Shown: positions 8,654 to 17,345 of the stretch, one piece after another
Numbering within the stretch: the first letter of the stretch is position 1
Layout of the letters: the number at the start of each line of letters is the position of its first letter
DNA from: SVEL01 sp045126215
Lineage (GTDB): Bacteria; Bacillota; Clostridia; Lachnospirales; Lachnospiraceae
DNA: 32,182 nt
Assembly: GCA_045126215.1 (NCBI GenBank)
Contig: JBGVOD010000016.1
Location: 1 to 32,182, forward strand
Direction of reading: 5' to 3'
The notes under the pieces: model-generated
Seen by the model: only the letters and a program-made list of their open reading frames with translations
The model's database searches: none
Told to the model about the DNA's origin: nothing
Program-made: the position numbers and the translations under genes

Positions 8654-8685
8654 CTTTACCAAATTAAATACAGGAGGATATGCAT

Positions 8686-9897
8686 ATGGAAAAAATAAAA
8701 ATGTCTACACCGTTAGTTGAAATGGATGGGGATGAAATGACACGAATCCTTTGGAAATGGATAAAAGATGAATTGATTATACCTTTTGTTGATTTAAAGA
8801 CAGAGTATTATGATTTAGGTCTTGAAAACAGAAATGCAACTGATGATAAAGTAACAGTAGAGTCTGCTGAGGCTACAAAGAAATATGGTGTTGCAGTTAA
8901 GTGTGCTACTATTACACCAAATGCTGCCAGAATGACAGAATATACATTGAAAGAAATGTGGAAAAGTCCAAATGGTACTATCAGAGCGATTTTGGATGGT
9001 ACAGTTTTCAGAGCACCAATTATTGTTAAAGGTATTGAGCCATACGTAAAGAATTGGAAAAAGCCGATAACTATTGCAAGACACGCATATGGTGATGTGT
9101 ACAAGGCAACAGAGATGAAGGTAGAAGGTCCAGGAAAGGCAGAATTAGTATTTACTGCTGAAGATGGTACAGAAACAAGAGAGCTTATACATAACTTCAA
9201 AGGAGCGGGTGTATTACAGGGACAGCATAATCTTTGTAATTCAATAGAAAGCTTTGCAAGAAGTTGTTTTAATTTTGCACTGGATACAAAGCAGGATTTA
9301 TGGTTTGCTACAAAGGATACTATTTCAAAGAAATATGATCACACATTTAAAGATATATTCCAGGAAATCTTCGATAGAGAATATGCAGATAAATTTAAGG
9401 CTGCAGGAATTGAATACTTCTATACTCTTATTGATGATGCAGTAGCTCGTGTAATCCGTTCAGAGGGTGGATATATCTGGGCATGTAAGAACTATGATGG
9501 TGATGTTATGAGTGATATGGTTGCTACAGCCTTTGGTTCACTTTCTATGATGACATCTGTTCTTGTTTCTCCAGAAGGAAACTATGAATATGAAGCTGCA
9601 CATGGTACAGTACAGCGTCATTACTACAAACACTTAAAGGGTGAGAAGACTTCTACAAACCCAATTGCAACAATTTTTGCATGGTCAGGTGCTTTGAAGA
9701 AACGTGGTGAGTTAGATAAAAATAGCGAACTTATTGCATTTGGTGAAAAGCTTGAAGAAGCTTGTATTAAAACTATAGAAGATGGAAAAATGACTAATGA
9801 TTTAGCTATTATTACTTCAATGGAAAATCCTACAGTACTTAACTCTGAAGAATTCATTAAAGCTATTAGAGAAACACTTGAGGGATTATTAGCATAG
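8686..9897 (+). CDS. icd: NADP-dependent isocitrate dehydrogenase, homodimeric eukaryote-like type
   Basis: Cytoplasmic enzyme converting isocitrate and NADP+ to 2-oxoglutarate, CO2 and NADPH, feeding glutamate synthesis. The protein has 403 residues. The start PLVEMDGDEMTRILWKWIKDE, the TITPNAARMTEYTLKEMWKSPNGT substrate-binding segment and the EAAHGTVQRHY segment near residue 305 are characteristic of the eukaryote-like (subfamily II) NADP-IDH rather than the E. coli-like type. I chose the ATG at 8686 because AGGAGG (8672-8677) sits 8 nt before it; the in-frame ATG at 8680 would be only 2 nt from the site. It has its own promoter and is followed closely by the DUF1653 gene with no terminator between. 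No citrate synthase or aconitase gene is adjacent. Confidence 0.97.
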   Translation: MEKIKMSTPLVEMDGDEMTRILWKWIKDELIIPFVDLKTEYYDLGLENRNATDDKVTVESAEATKKYGVAVKCATITPNAARMTEYTLKEMWKSPNGTIRAILDGTVFRAPIIVKGIEPYVKNWKKPITIARHAYGDVYKATEMKVEGPGKAELVFTAEDGTETRELIHNFKGAGVLQGQHNLCNSIESFARSCFNFALDTKQDLWFATKDTISKKYDHTFKDIFQEIFDREYADKFKAAGIEYFYTLIDDAVARVIRSEGGYIWACKNYDGDVMSDMVATAFGSLSMMTSVLVSPEGNYEYEAAHGTVQRHYYKHLKGEKTSTNPIATIFAWSGALKKRGELDKNSELIAFGEKLEEACIKTIEDGKMTNDLAIITSMENPTVLNSEEFIKAIRETLEGLLA

Positions 9898-9938
9898 GTT
9901 TATATATCAGGGGAAAAGGTATTTTGGGAGGTATGTCT

Positions 9939-10517
9939 GTGGAAAGGAATATTCCAAGAGCAGGTGAAATTTATAGACATTTCAAAGATAAGCTGTATCA
10001 GATTGTTACTATTGCAAAACATTCTGAAACTGGTGAAATGCTGGTGGTTTATCAGGCACTTTATGGTGAATATAAGTGTTGTGCAAGACCACTTGATATG
10101 TTTATGAGTGAAGTGGATAGAGATAAATATCCAGACGTAAAGCAAAAATACAGATTTGAGAAGGTTGAAATCAATGTAGATGTTCAACCTTCTACAGAAA
10201 AAAATGATAATGATCCAGAAACGAACGATGATATCGCAGACGCCAACGACAATAATGTGGATGCGAATGACAGTAATAATACAGAAAGCGATGACAATCT
10301 ATATAATTTAATGCAATTTCTGGATGCTGATACATTTGAAGAAAAGAAGAGAATTCTTTTATCTATTAGAAATAAAATGAATGATGAACTTATAAATGCA
10401 ATGGCAGCGTCACTTGATGTAATTGTTGATGATGGTGATATAGATAAAAGGTTTTCAAGTCTTTTAAGCTGCGTATCAATGATGGAGAAGTTTGAAGTAA
10501 ACAATCGATTAAGATAA
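9939..10517 (+). CDS. DUF1653 domain protein with acidic linker
   Basis: A protein of about 192 residues. The N-terminal 75 residues (PRAGEIYRHFKDKLYQIV, then EMLVVYQALYGE and ARPLDMFMSEVD) form the DUF1653 fold, a small beta domain of unknown role usually found as a stand-alone protein of about 70-100 residues. Here it is followed by an Asp/Asn-rich low-complexity linker of about 40 residues and a helical C-terminal region of about 70 residues. The GTG at 9939 is preferred because GGGAGG (9926-9931) lies 7 nt upstream; the ATG at 9933 is too close, and a TTG at 9924 would place the site within the gene. It lies 41 nt after icd and is probably co-transcribed. The molecular function is unknown. 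Confidence 0.85.
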   Translation: MERNIPRAGEIYRHFKDKLYQIVTIAKHSETGEMLVVYQALYGEYKCCARPLDMFMSEVDRDKYPDVKQKYRFEKVEINVDVQPSTEKNDNDPETNDDIADANDNNVDANDSNNTESDDNLYNLMQFLDADTFEEKKRILLSIRNKMNDELINAMAASLDVIVDDGDIDKRFSSLLSCVSMMEKFEVNNRLR

Positions 10518-10568
10518 AATACAATATCTTGTGTATAAAATTTATAAAAGTTGAAAAAAATTACAAAA

Positions 10569-10632
10569 TATACTAAACTATTCTGGAATATATGACGATA
10601 AAATTCCTGAATGGTTTTAGTATATTTTTTTT
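10569..10632 (+). terminator. Rho-independent terminator after icd-DUF1653
   Basis: Arms 10569-10589 and 10603-10624 pair over about 20 bases with two mismatches and one bulge, around a 13-base loop, followed by eight T (10625-10632). The stem is AT-rich but long. Because the next gene starts 46 bases downstream, it could also act as an attenuator for that gene. Confidence 0.8.
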
Positions 10633-10678
10633 ACTTTAAATAAATATGTGGTCTTGATTGAAAGGAGCTATATTTTAG

Positions 10679-13600
10679 ATGAATAGGGCAATAACAAAGA
10701 TTATGAATAAACATTGGAAAAAGATTATTACTGGCGCGTCTGCATTGGTTGTAGTGATTGTAGCATGCGTATGTCTTAAATTTGCATTTGCAGATGAAAT
10801 AGGTATAGTTATTACTACTCAATCAGGAAATGATACAAAGTGGAATAAAAATGATACAGATATTATTACTGCAACAGTAACGGGAGTTGATCCTGATGAA
10901 GGAACAGGACAGATTCCAGGTACATTGTCATTTACAACATCTAATGCAGAGGTTGTAGCAGTGTCTGATCAGCATGATGGTACAGCCATTATCAGTATGA
11001 CAGGTGCAGGTAGAGCAGAAGTTATATGTACATATGAAAATGGTGATTATAGAAAAACAAAGTCATTAATTGTCAGTGTTAATTTTGAACGTGTAGATGA
11101 ACAGTTCCAGGTTTTGGAAGTGGGAAGCGGTACATCTCTTACAACAAACTATTCTACTGTTAATTCACAGAGTTTGATTTGGACATCGTCAAATGAAAAT
11201 ATTATTAAAATATATGATGCAGGTTCAAGTGCTAATATGGCAAATATTGAAGCTGTGGGAAGTGGTGTTGCAACAGTTAAGGCACAGACACCAGCTCCTG
11301 ATGGACAGGTTGTAGAATTTACAGTTGTTGTTCCCGCTAAATTCATTAATAAGGATTATGTAGATGTGACTCCATCAGATTATATTAACTTGTTTGATAA
11401 AGGAATAACTAATGCAAAGGAAAAGACAAATCTTTCATGGGGAACATTTACATCTGGAAACGGTTCGATAGATATTGATGAATATGGAAATGTCCTTGGA
11501 AAAAATGCTGGCATTACTCAGGTTTATATTTATCCATATTATAATTTTGGAGATGTAGATCATTTTAGTGACCTTGATACAGTTGAGAAGATAGTTCAAA
11601 GATTTGGTGATACTGTTAATGTAAAGGTATTATTTGGTATTATTGGTGGAAATAAGACAATGGCAGTAGGTGACTCTGCATCATTATCTACAAATGTAAC
11701 TGATGATTTGAAGAATAGTGTAAATTGGACATCATCAAATACTTCTGTTGCGCAGGTAGATTCGCAAGGAAATATCATTGCTGTAAGTGGTGGTACCGCT
11801 GAAATTACAGCAACAATCAATAGAAAGATATATCCAAATGATACAAATACAACGCATTCTGCGACAATTACAGTGATTGTAATTGACAATTTTGCTGTTA
11901 GTGAATCTGAACATTATCTTAATAAAGGTGATTCATTTACAATTAAAGCATTACCAACTGATACAAGCGATAAGACAACAATCTCATGGATGTCAAGTGA
12001 TGAAGCTATTGCGAAAGTGACAGCATCAGAAACAAATAGATTTGAAGCATCAGTTGAGGGTATCAAGACAGGACAGGCAACAATAACTGCAATTCAGCAG
12101 ACAGAAGATGGAGTAAAGAAATATGCAACATGTACTGTATATGTAAGAGAGCCTGTTGTGGATATCATTATGAATGAGTCTAATGTAGAAATTACAGTGG
12201 GTGAACAGTATCAGTTGACTCTTATATTTAATCAGGCATCCGGACAGATTCCTGATAATCTTAATGTCAAATGGGTATCATCAGATGAAAGTATTGCGAC
12301 TGTAGATAAATCTACCAATGTTAATGGTCTTGTAACAGCTATTAGTGGTGGTGATGTTGTTATTTCCGCTATTACAGAGGATGGAATACAGGTTGCATCT
12401 TGTAAGGTGCATGTAAGAGTTCCTGTTACAGCTATTACACTTACAAAGGACAAAGTTGAGACAAGTATGTCAATGGAAACATACCAGTTATCATATACAA
12501 TTCTTCCAGAGGGAGATGGTGTAAATAGAAAAGTTACATGGTCTTCTTCAAATGAAGCTGTTGCAAAGGTTGATGCAAATGGTCTTGTTACATATGTATC
12601 GCCTGGTAAAGCTACAATTATTTGTCAGACTGTAGATACAGGTACAGATGGAACAAACCTTATTGCAACATGTGAATTCTATATTAATCAGCCTGTTGTG
12701 GCAGTGGCACTTGATTATACAGATGTAACACTTAAGATTGCAGATACTTTCAGATTATCTGTTGAGGTTACACCTGATGATGCAACAAATAAGAGTGTAA
12801 CATGGAGTTCATCAAATAATGAGGTTGTTCAGGTCGATGAAACAGGTCTTATTACAGCTGTTGGCAGTGGAAATGCTACAGTTATTGTTCAGTCGGTAGA
12901 CAGTGGTGTTATTGATGTATGTAATGTTTCAGTATATCAGCCTGTTGAAAAGGTACAGATGAACACAAATTCAATGAGTGTTAGAAAAGGTACAGTTTTC
13001 TGGTTGAATGCAGTTGCACTTCCAGAGAATGCAGTCAATAAAGCTATTGAATGGTCATCATCAGATACAAGTATAGCTACAGTAGATGATTCAGGAATGG
13101 TTACAACATTGCAGCCTGGTGAGTGTTCAATTATAGCAACATCCAAGGATACAGGTGTTTCAGATAAGTGTACTGTAATAGTATTAGAGCCTGTTACAGG
13201 AATCTATTTAAATGCACCTGAAGCGACAATATATACAGGCGAAAAATTTGTTATTATACCAACAGTTGAACCTATAGATGCTGATAATAAAGCAGTTACA
13301 TATCTTTCAAGTGATCCTTCAGTTGCATCAGTTGATTCAAATGGTATCGTAACAGGTGTGTCAGGAGGTTCAGCAATAATTCTTGTTACAACAGCTGAAA
13401 GAGGCCTTGTTGCAAGTATGAAGATTACTGTGTATGAGTTCGTTACAAAGATTACAATTGATAATGAAAGTGAATACATCAATCATGGTGTTACAAGACG
13501 TCTGACCGCAACAGTTGAACCAGGGACAGCTACAAACAAGGGTATTTTGTGGACATCGGATAAGCCAAATGTTATATCAGTGGCAAGTAATGGTAACATT

Positions 13601-14410
13601 ACAGCGGTTGGATATGGTACAGCTACAATCACTGCATCTGCTACAGATGGAAGCGGTATAAGCGCAAGTGTTAGAATAACATCAGTTAGAGCGGTTGAGA
13701 GTATAACAGTTTCTCCGACATCTATAACGATATATCAGGGACAGACAGCTGATATTAATGCAAATGTTGTTCCTTCAAACGCAACATTTACAGATATTGA
13801 TTTTTCATCATCAGATTCTACAATTGCAAGAGTAGACAGTAATGGTACAGTAACAGGAATTTTACCTGGTGTATGTTATGTTACAGCTACATCAACAGAC
13901 GGAAACAATGTGAAATCAAAGGTGAAGGTAACAGTTAAGCCATCTGTTCCTGCTACAAGTGTAATAATTAATTCATCAAGTATTACAATGCTGCCAGGAC
14001 AGTCAAGACAGTTAACAGCCAGACTTAAACCGACTAAATCAACAGATGGATATAGTTGGGTTTCAGGTGATACATCGATTGTGACAGTTGATCAGAATGG
14101 TAATGTATATGCTAAAGGTCAGGGAGTTACAACTGTATATTGTGTAGCAGATTCAGGAGTTGAAGACGAATGTGAGGTCATAGTACTAGCGCTTAATGCT
14201 TCAAATATTACGCTTGAACAATATGATTATTATAATCTTGATGTTTTTGGTGCAACAGAATCAATATCGTGGTATACTAGTAACGCACGTGTTGCAACTG
14301 TGGCAGATGGAAAAGTAGTTGCAAGATCTGTTGGTTCATGTTATATTACAGCGAAGGTAAATGGTAAGGTACTTTACTGTAAGGTAACAGTTACCAAAAT
14401 AAAGAAATAA
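10679..14410 (+). CDS. Large BIG2 (bacterial Ig-like group 2) repeat surface protein
   Basis: A 1243-residue extracytoplasmic protein. The basic N-terminus MNRAITKIMNKHWKKIITG is followed by a hydrophobic segment (residues 16-38, ending AFADE), either a cleavable signal peptide or a membrane anchor. The rest is a chain of about 14 beta-sandwich repeats of roughly 80-90 residues. From the fourth repeat onward, most show a W-S-S-S/D core, then V-A-x-V-D-x-x-G-x-V-x-A-V-x-x-G-x-A-x-I. The first three repeats and the last are the most diverged. No LPXTG motif, S-layer homology domain or choline-binding repeat is present, so retention at the surface would depend on the N-terminal helix or a partner. 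AAAGGAG lies 11 nt before the ATG. It forms a pair with the next gene, 15 nt downstream. Such proteins often act as adhesins or wall spacers; the ligand is unknown. Confidence 0.92.
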   Translation: MNRAITKIMNKHWKKIITGASALVVVIVACVCLKFAFADEIGIVITTQSGNDTKWNKNDTDIITATVTGVDPDEGTGQIPGTLSFTTSNAEVVAVSDQHDGTAIISMTGAGRAEVICTYENGDYRKTKSLIVSVNFERVDEQFQVLEVGSGTSLTTNYSTVNSQSLIWTSSNENIIKIYDAGSSANMANIEAVGSGVATVKAQTPAPDGQVVEFTVVVPAKFINKDYVDVTPSDYINLFDKGITNAKEKTNLSWGTFTSGNGSIDIDEYGNVLGKNAGITQVYIYPYYNFGDVDHFSDLDTVEKIVQRFGDTVNVKVLFGIIGGNKTMAVGDSASLSTNVTDDLKNSVNWTSSNTSVAQVDSQGNIIAVSGGTAEITATINRKIYPNDTNTTHSATITVIVIDNFAVSESEHYLNKGDSFTIKALPTDTSDKTTISWMSSDEAIAKVTASETNRFEASVEGIKTGQATITAIQQTEDGVKKYATCTVYVREPVVDIIMNESNVEITVGEQYQLTLIFNQASGQIPDNLNVKWVSSDESIATVDKSTNVNGLVTAISGGDVVISAITEDGIQVASCKVHVRVPVTAITLTKDKVETSMSMETYQLSYTILPEGDGVNRKVTWSSSNEAVAKVDANGLVTYVSPGKATIICQTVDTGTDGTNLIATCEFYINQPVVAVALDYTDVTLKIADTFRLSVEVTPDDATNKSVTWSSSNNEVVQVDETGLITAVGSGNATVIVQSVDSGVIDVCNVSVYQPVEKVQMNTNSMSVRKGTVFWLNAVALPENAVNKAIEWSSSDTSIATVDDSGMVTTLQPGECSIIATSKDTGVSDKCTVIVLEPVTGIYLNAPEATIYTGEKFVIIPTVEPIDADNKAVTYLSSDPSVASVDSNGIVTGVSGGSAIILVTTAERGLVASMKITVYEFVTKITIDNESEYINHGVTRRLTATVEPGTATNKGILWTSDKPNVISVASNGNITAVGYGTATITASATDGSGISASVRITSVRAVESITVSPTSITIYQGQTADINANVVPSNATFTDIDFSSSDSTIARVDSNGTVTGILPGVCYVTATSTDGNNVKSKVKVTVKPSVPATSVIINSSSITMLPGQSRQLTARLKPTKSTDGYSWVSGDTSIVTVDQNGNVYAKGQGVTTVYCVADSGVEDECEVIVLALNASNITLEQYDYYNLDVFGATESISWYTSNARVATVADGKVVARSVGSCYITAKVNGKVLYCKVTVTKIKK

Positions 14411-14425
14411 GGAGAACATATATTT

Positions 14426-16042
14426 ATGAAATGCTCTAAATGCGGAGAAGAGGTTAATGAGAATCAGGGTTTTTGCTTAAAATGTGGCAATCCTATTCAG
14501 TTAGAGCCTGATTTTAACTCTATTGAGGCAGAACTGGCAAATAGTGTCTTGGAATTTATGGAAGACAATAAAGAAACTAGCGAGCCTATTCCAGAAGATA
14601 TTAACGATGAAGATATTTTAGTGACAGTTGATGTTCCATATGAGGAAATTAATATGCAATTGAAGATGGTCGATATTAACAGAGGGAACCAGCCATCAAA
14701 AGCTTCAAATGTTAAAAAAGAAGAAGTTACAAAGGAACATCAAAATGAATCTTCAAAGAAAAAAACATCTTTAGATAAAGAACAGAATAAGAATAAAAAA
14801 TCTGGTAAAAAAGGCGTAATTATCTTAGGTTCAATTGCTGCGATTGTGGCTATTATACTGATTATTGTGGGTATATTCTTTGTAAAGAATTATCTGGCAC
14901 TGAAGACTTATGATGGTAATTATGATAAGGCAAAGAAATGCTATGATGCTAAAGAATATGATGATTCATTAATGTATGCCAAGGATGCAGTAAGTTTATC
15001 AACAAGCGATATTGAAGAGGTTAAGGCTAGAAAGCTTTTAAATGATATCTATGTTTCAAAGAATATAAAGAATGATGAATTTGCAGAAAATTTAAAAAAG
15101 ATGATTATTCTTGGTGAAAAAGATAAGGAAAATTATCTTACTTTGGTTGGATATTATTATGACAACAAGCAGTATACAAAGATAAATGATGTTGTAAAAA
15201 CAATAGAAGATGACAGTGTTATTGAGGCAATGACAAAATATATTCCACAAGCACCAGTTCCAGAACAGGAAAGTGGTGGATATACAGGGTATGTTGTTGT
15301 AAAGCTTTCAGCAGAAGATGATTGTACTATATATTATATTTTGAATTCTGAAGATACACTAAATGGCGGTGTTGCATATACCAATGGTGTAAAAATCGTT
15401 GGTGAGGGAAAACAGAAACTTACATGCTATGCAGTTGATAAAAATGGTGTAGAAAGTAAGAGAGTATCTTTTGAGTATCAGATTACACAGGGAGAATTAG
15501 AAGGACCTAAGGTAACTCCTTCCAGTGGCTCATATTCAACTTTTACAAAAATTGAAGTTGAAGTGCCAGAAGGCGGTAAAGCATATTATACTCTCGATGG
15601 AACTGATCCAACATCAGAATCATTAGAATATACAGAACCTCTTGATATGCCAAGAGGACAGACAAAGTTCAAAGTTATTGTATATGATTCATTTGATTTA
15701 CCAAGTGCCATTACGTCAGAGTCATATAATCTTAGCATTCCTAGAGCACTTTCTATTAGTGATGCAAACGTGCTTGTAAATGACACACTCGTTGCAGAAG
15801 AAATAATGCTTGAAGATGGTACAACACCATATGGAAAAATGGTTGTTGAATATGAAAAAATTGCAGAAATCGGAAAAGATGAATTTTATATCTTTAATGC
15901 ATGTGAATATGATAGCGAAAGTCAGATGATTTCTACAATGATATATGGTGTAAACACATATGATGGAACACTTACTGATAAGATTATTGATGCAGATGGT
16001 GTTTATGTTCTTCCGGAGGAAGATGAAGAAGAAACTGAATAA
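14426..16042 (+). CDS. Zinc-ribbon, single-TM protein with chitobiase-C-like beta domains
   Basis: A 538-residue protein in four parts. A zinc ribbon at the N-terminus (Cys3, Cys6, Cys17, Cys20) is followed by an acidic then Lys-rich linker. A single membrane helix lies at about 130-153. Next comes a TPR-like helical stretch (YDKAKKCYDAKEYDDSLMYAKDAVSL and on, about 165-270). Then two beta domains follow, the second (about 361-435, VTPSSGSYSTFTKIEVEV then YYTLDGTDPT) matching the chitobiase/beta-hexosaminidase C-terminal-like fold. Topology suggests that the ribbon is cytoplasmic and the beta domains outside. AAGGAG overlaps the stop of the BIG2 gene, so the two are translationally coupled and probably act at the same surface. 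No catalytic residues are evident, and the specific role is unknown. Confidence 0.88.
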   Translation: MKCSKCGEEVNENQGFCLKCGNPIQLEPDFNSIEAELANSVLEFMEDNKETSEPIPEDINDEDILVTVDVPYEEINMQLKMVDINRGNQPSKASNVKKEEVTKEHQNESSKKKTSLDKEQNKNKKSGKKGVIILGSIAAIVAIILIIVGIFFVKNYLALKTYDGNYDKAKKCYDAKEYDDSLMYAKDAVSLSTSDIEEVKARKLLNDIYVSKNIKNDEFAENLKKMIILGEKDKENYLTLVGYYYDNKQYTKINDVVKTIEDDSVIEAMTKYIPQAPVPEQESGGYTGYVVVKLSAEDDCTIYYILNSEDTLNGGVAYTNGVKIVGEGKQKLTCYAVDKNGVESKRVSFEYQITQGELEGPKVTPSSGSYSTFTKIEVEVPEGGKAYYTLDGTDPTSESLEYTEPLDMPRGQTKFKVIVYDSFDLPSAITSESYNLSIPRALSISDANVLVNDTLVAEEIMLEDGTTPYGKMVVEYEKIAEIGKDEFYIFNACEYDSESQMISTMIYGVNTYDGTLTDKIIDADGVYVLPEEDEEETE

Positions 16043-16057
16043 TATTTATATTTTAAG

Positions 16058-16095
16058 ACTGCCACACTAATGGATATTTGTGTGGCAGTTGTTTT
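16058..16095 (+). terminator. Terminator between convergent genes
   Basis: A perfect 10-bp stem (ACTGCCACAC at 16058-16067 with GTGTGGCAGT at 16080-16089) and a 12-base loop, followed by TGTTTT. It ends the BIG2/zinc-ribbon unit. It lies between converging genes and may also weakly stop minus-strand transcription, although that side is less T-rich. Confidence 0.85.
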
Positions 16096-16102
16096 ATTAT
16101 GG

Positions 16103-16573
16103 TTAGAAAATCTTATCGTATATATCATCGATGATTGACTCGACTAATTCTTCATCAGCGTCTTCAAAATTTTTATGAATTATATCAGCAATATATTCTG
16201 TACGAACAATATATAATTCTTCTTCAGTCAATTCATCTATATTTTCAATTTGGTTATCAATATTTTCTTTTGATAAGTGTTCTGTAATAAAGAGAGCAAT
16301 ATCAAGCTGGCTGTCTTCTTCAGCAGAAATATTTGACTGATACTTTTTGCCATCAAGATAAGACTTTATTCCCATTATAATAAATATTACAAAAACAGAA
16401 CCAAGAACAATAGTTGCGAGAAGTAATGTTGTTTTGGGAATATTTAGTGGGATAATTTTGAGATTAAGAAGTATTATAAATACTAGTCCGATAATACCAA
16501 CAAATAAAAGGCTGAAAGCAGAATTGATATTATCTTTATATTTTTCTTTTGATGATACATATTTACTCGACAT
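16103..16573 (-). CDS. Two-TM membrane protein of unknown function
   Basis: A 156-residue protein, the only clear minus-strand gene. Two hydrophobic helices (about residues 19-38 and 47-67) are joined by a short loop and followed by a cytoplasmic-looking, strongly acidic helical tail rich in Glu/Asp (ENIDELTEEELYIVRTEYIADI, then DADEELVESIIDD). GGAGG lies 4 nt before the ATG on the minus strand, with a sigma-A-like promoter behind it. It is divergent from rlmH and convergent with the zinc-ribbon protein gene. I do not recognise the family; the arrangement is that of a small membrane protein with a possible protein-interaction tail. The reading frame is supported by start signal, promoter and topology. 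Confidence 0.8.
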   Translation of the reverse strand: MSSKYVSSKEKYKDNINSAFSLLFVGIIGLVFIILLNLKIIPLNIPKTTLLLATIVLGSVFVIFIIMGIKSYLDGKKYQSNISAEEDSQLDIALFITEHLSKENIDNQIENIDELTEEELYIVRTEYIADIIHKNFEDADEELVESIIDDIYDKIF

Positions 16574-16591
16574 AAATCCTCCATAACATTC

Positions 16592-16620
16592 TGTACTTTT
16601 TTATAAGCACATTATATAAT
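16592..16620 (+). promoter_or_regulatory. Possible rlmH promoter overlapping the divergent one
   Basis: TATAAT at 16615-16620 lies in the palindrome ATTATATAAT (16611-16620), so its bases overlap the -10 of the divergent gene. The candidate -35, TGTACT at 16592-16597, is weak, with a 17-base spacer. It is 59 bases before the rlmH start. Confidence 0.4.
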
Positions 16621-16639
16621 AAAACTTGGTAAAGGTAAA
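16611..16639 (-). promoter_or_regulatory. Promoter of the minus-strand membrane protein gene
   Basis: Read on the minus strand, TTTACC (16634-16639) and TATAAT (16611-16616) are spaced by 17 bases and end 37 bases before the start codon. Confidence 0.55.
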
Positions 16640-16679
16640 TTATAAAGATTAGTGTGTAAAAAAATCAAGGAGCTGTTTT

Positions 16680-17159
16680 ATGAAGATTGAAGTAATATGT
16701 GTGGGAAAGATAAAAGAAAAGTATTTTTCTATGGCAATTGATGAGTATAGTAAGAGATTATCTAGATATACAAAGTTAAATATTATTGAAGTACCTGATG
16801 AACAGACTCCTGACGGTGCATCTGATGCAATATGCGATGCAATAAAAAAGAAAGAAGCAGAAAGAATAATAAAAAATATAAAGGATGATGCATATGTTAT
16901 TACATTGGAGATAAAAGGGGATATGATAGACTCGGTGAAATTATCTGAGAAGATAAATGATATAGGGGTAAAAGGATTCTCTAATATAACATTTATAATA
17001 GGTGGCTCATTGGGATTACATTCCAGTGTATCAGAAAGAAGTAAATACAAACTGAGTTTTTCAAAGATGACATTTCCACACCAGTTAATGAGAGTTATAT
17101 TACTAGAACAGATATACAGGAGCTTTAGAATACTTTCAAATGAACCGTACCACAAGTAA
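16680..17159 (+). CDS. rlmH: 23S rRNA (pseudouridine-1915-N3)-methyltransferase RlmH
   Basis: SPOUT-class methyltransferase that methylates pseudouridine 1915 in helix 69 of 23S rRNA using S-adenosylmethionine, acting on assembled ribosomes. The length of 159 residues is exactly that typical of the family. Diagnostic features are the start MKIEVICVGKIKEKYFSMAI, the SAM-binding knot FIIGGSLGLHSSV, and the end FPHQLMRVILLEQIYRSF followed by the invariant C-terminal YHK. AAGGAG (16667-16672) lies 7 nt before the ATG. It stands alone as a transcription unit between the divergent membrane-protein gene and the spoIIIA promoter. Confidence 0.97.
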   Translation: MKIEVICVGKIKEKYFSMAIDEYSKRLSRYTKLNIIEVPDEQTPDGASDAICDAIKKKEAERIIKNIKDDAYVITLEIKGDMIDSVKLSEKINDIGVKGFSNITFIIGGSLGLHSSVSERSKYKLSFSKMTFPHQLMRVILLEQIYRSFRILSNEPYHK

Positions 17160-17265
17160 TGGTGAAGAAAAAATGTTTGATAAAGTTTATGAAACATCCG
17201 ATTGCCCTCAGTAATGAAACTATTTCTTTTTTATTATTATGATTATCTATAAAAGATAGAGTCGC

Positions 17266-17294
17266 AAATATGTGATTATATTTGTGCATAAATG
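17266..17294 (+). promoter_or_regulatory. Sigma-E-like promoter of the spoIIIA operon
   Basis: AAATATG at 17266-17272 and CATAAATG at 17287-17294, 14 bases apart, resemble the mother-cell sigma-E consensus (roughly KMATATT, 14-15 bases, CATACAMT). It lies 51 bases before spoIIIAA, in agreement with the known sigma-E control of spoIIIA in Bacillus and Clostridia. The match is by eye. Confidence 0.65.
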
Positions 17295-17300
17295 TATTTT

Positions 17301-17331
17301 CCTTTACATATATTGTTTTGTATATGTAAGG
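17301..17331 (+). promoter_or_regulatory. spoIIIAA: Leader hairpin overlapping the spoIIIAA ribosome binding site
   Basis: TTACATATA (17304-17312) and TATATGTAA (17321-17329) form a perfect 9-bp stem with an 8-base loop; CC (17301-17302) can extend it against GG (17330-17331) past a one-base bulge. The right arm covers the AAGG of the AAGGAGGG site at 17328-17335. From the promoter position, the transcript would begin near 17301, making this a 5'-terminal hairpin. Confidence 0.6.
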
Positions 17332-17345
17332 AGGGTACATTTTTT

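Noticed and set aside
10679..14410. The BIG2 repeats as a DNA-level tandem repeat or phase-variable array
   Set aside because: The repeats are clear in protein but the DNA copies are well diverged; no long identical units were seen.
17197..17265. Possible terminator after rlmH (GAAA-CTA-TTTC followed by T)
   Set aside because: Only a 4-bp AT-rich stem; too weak to call.
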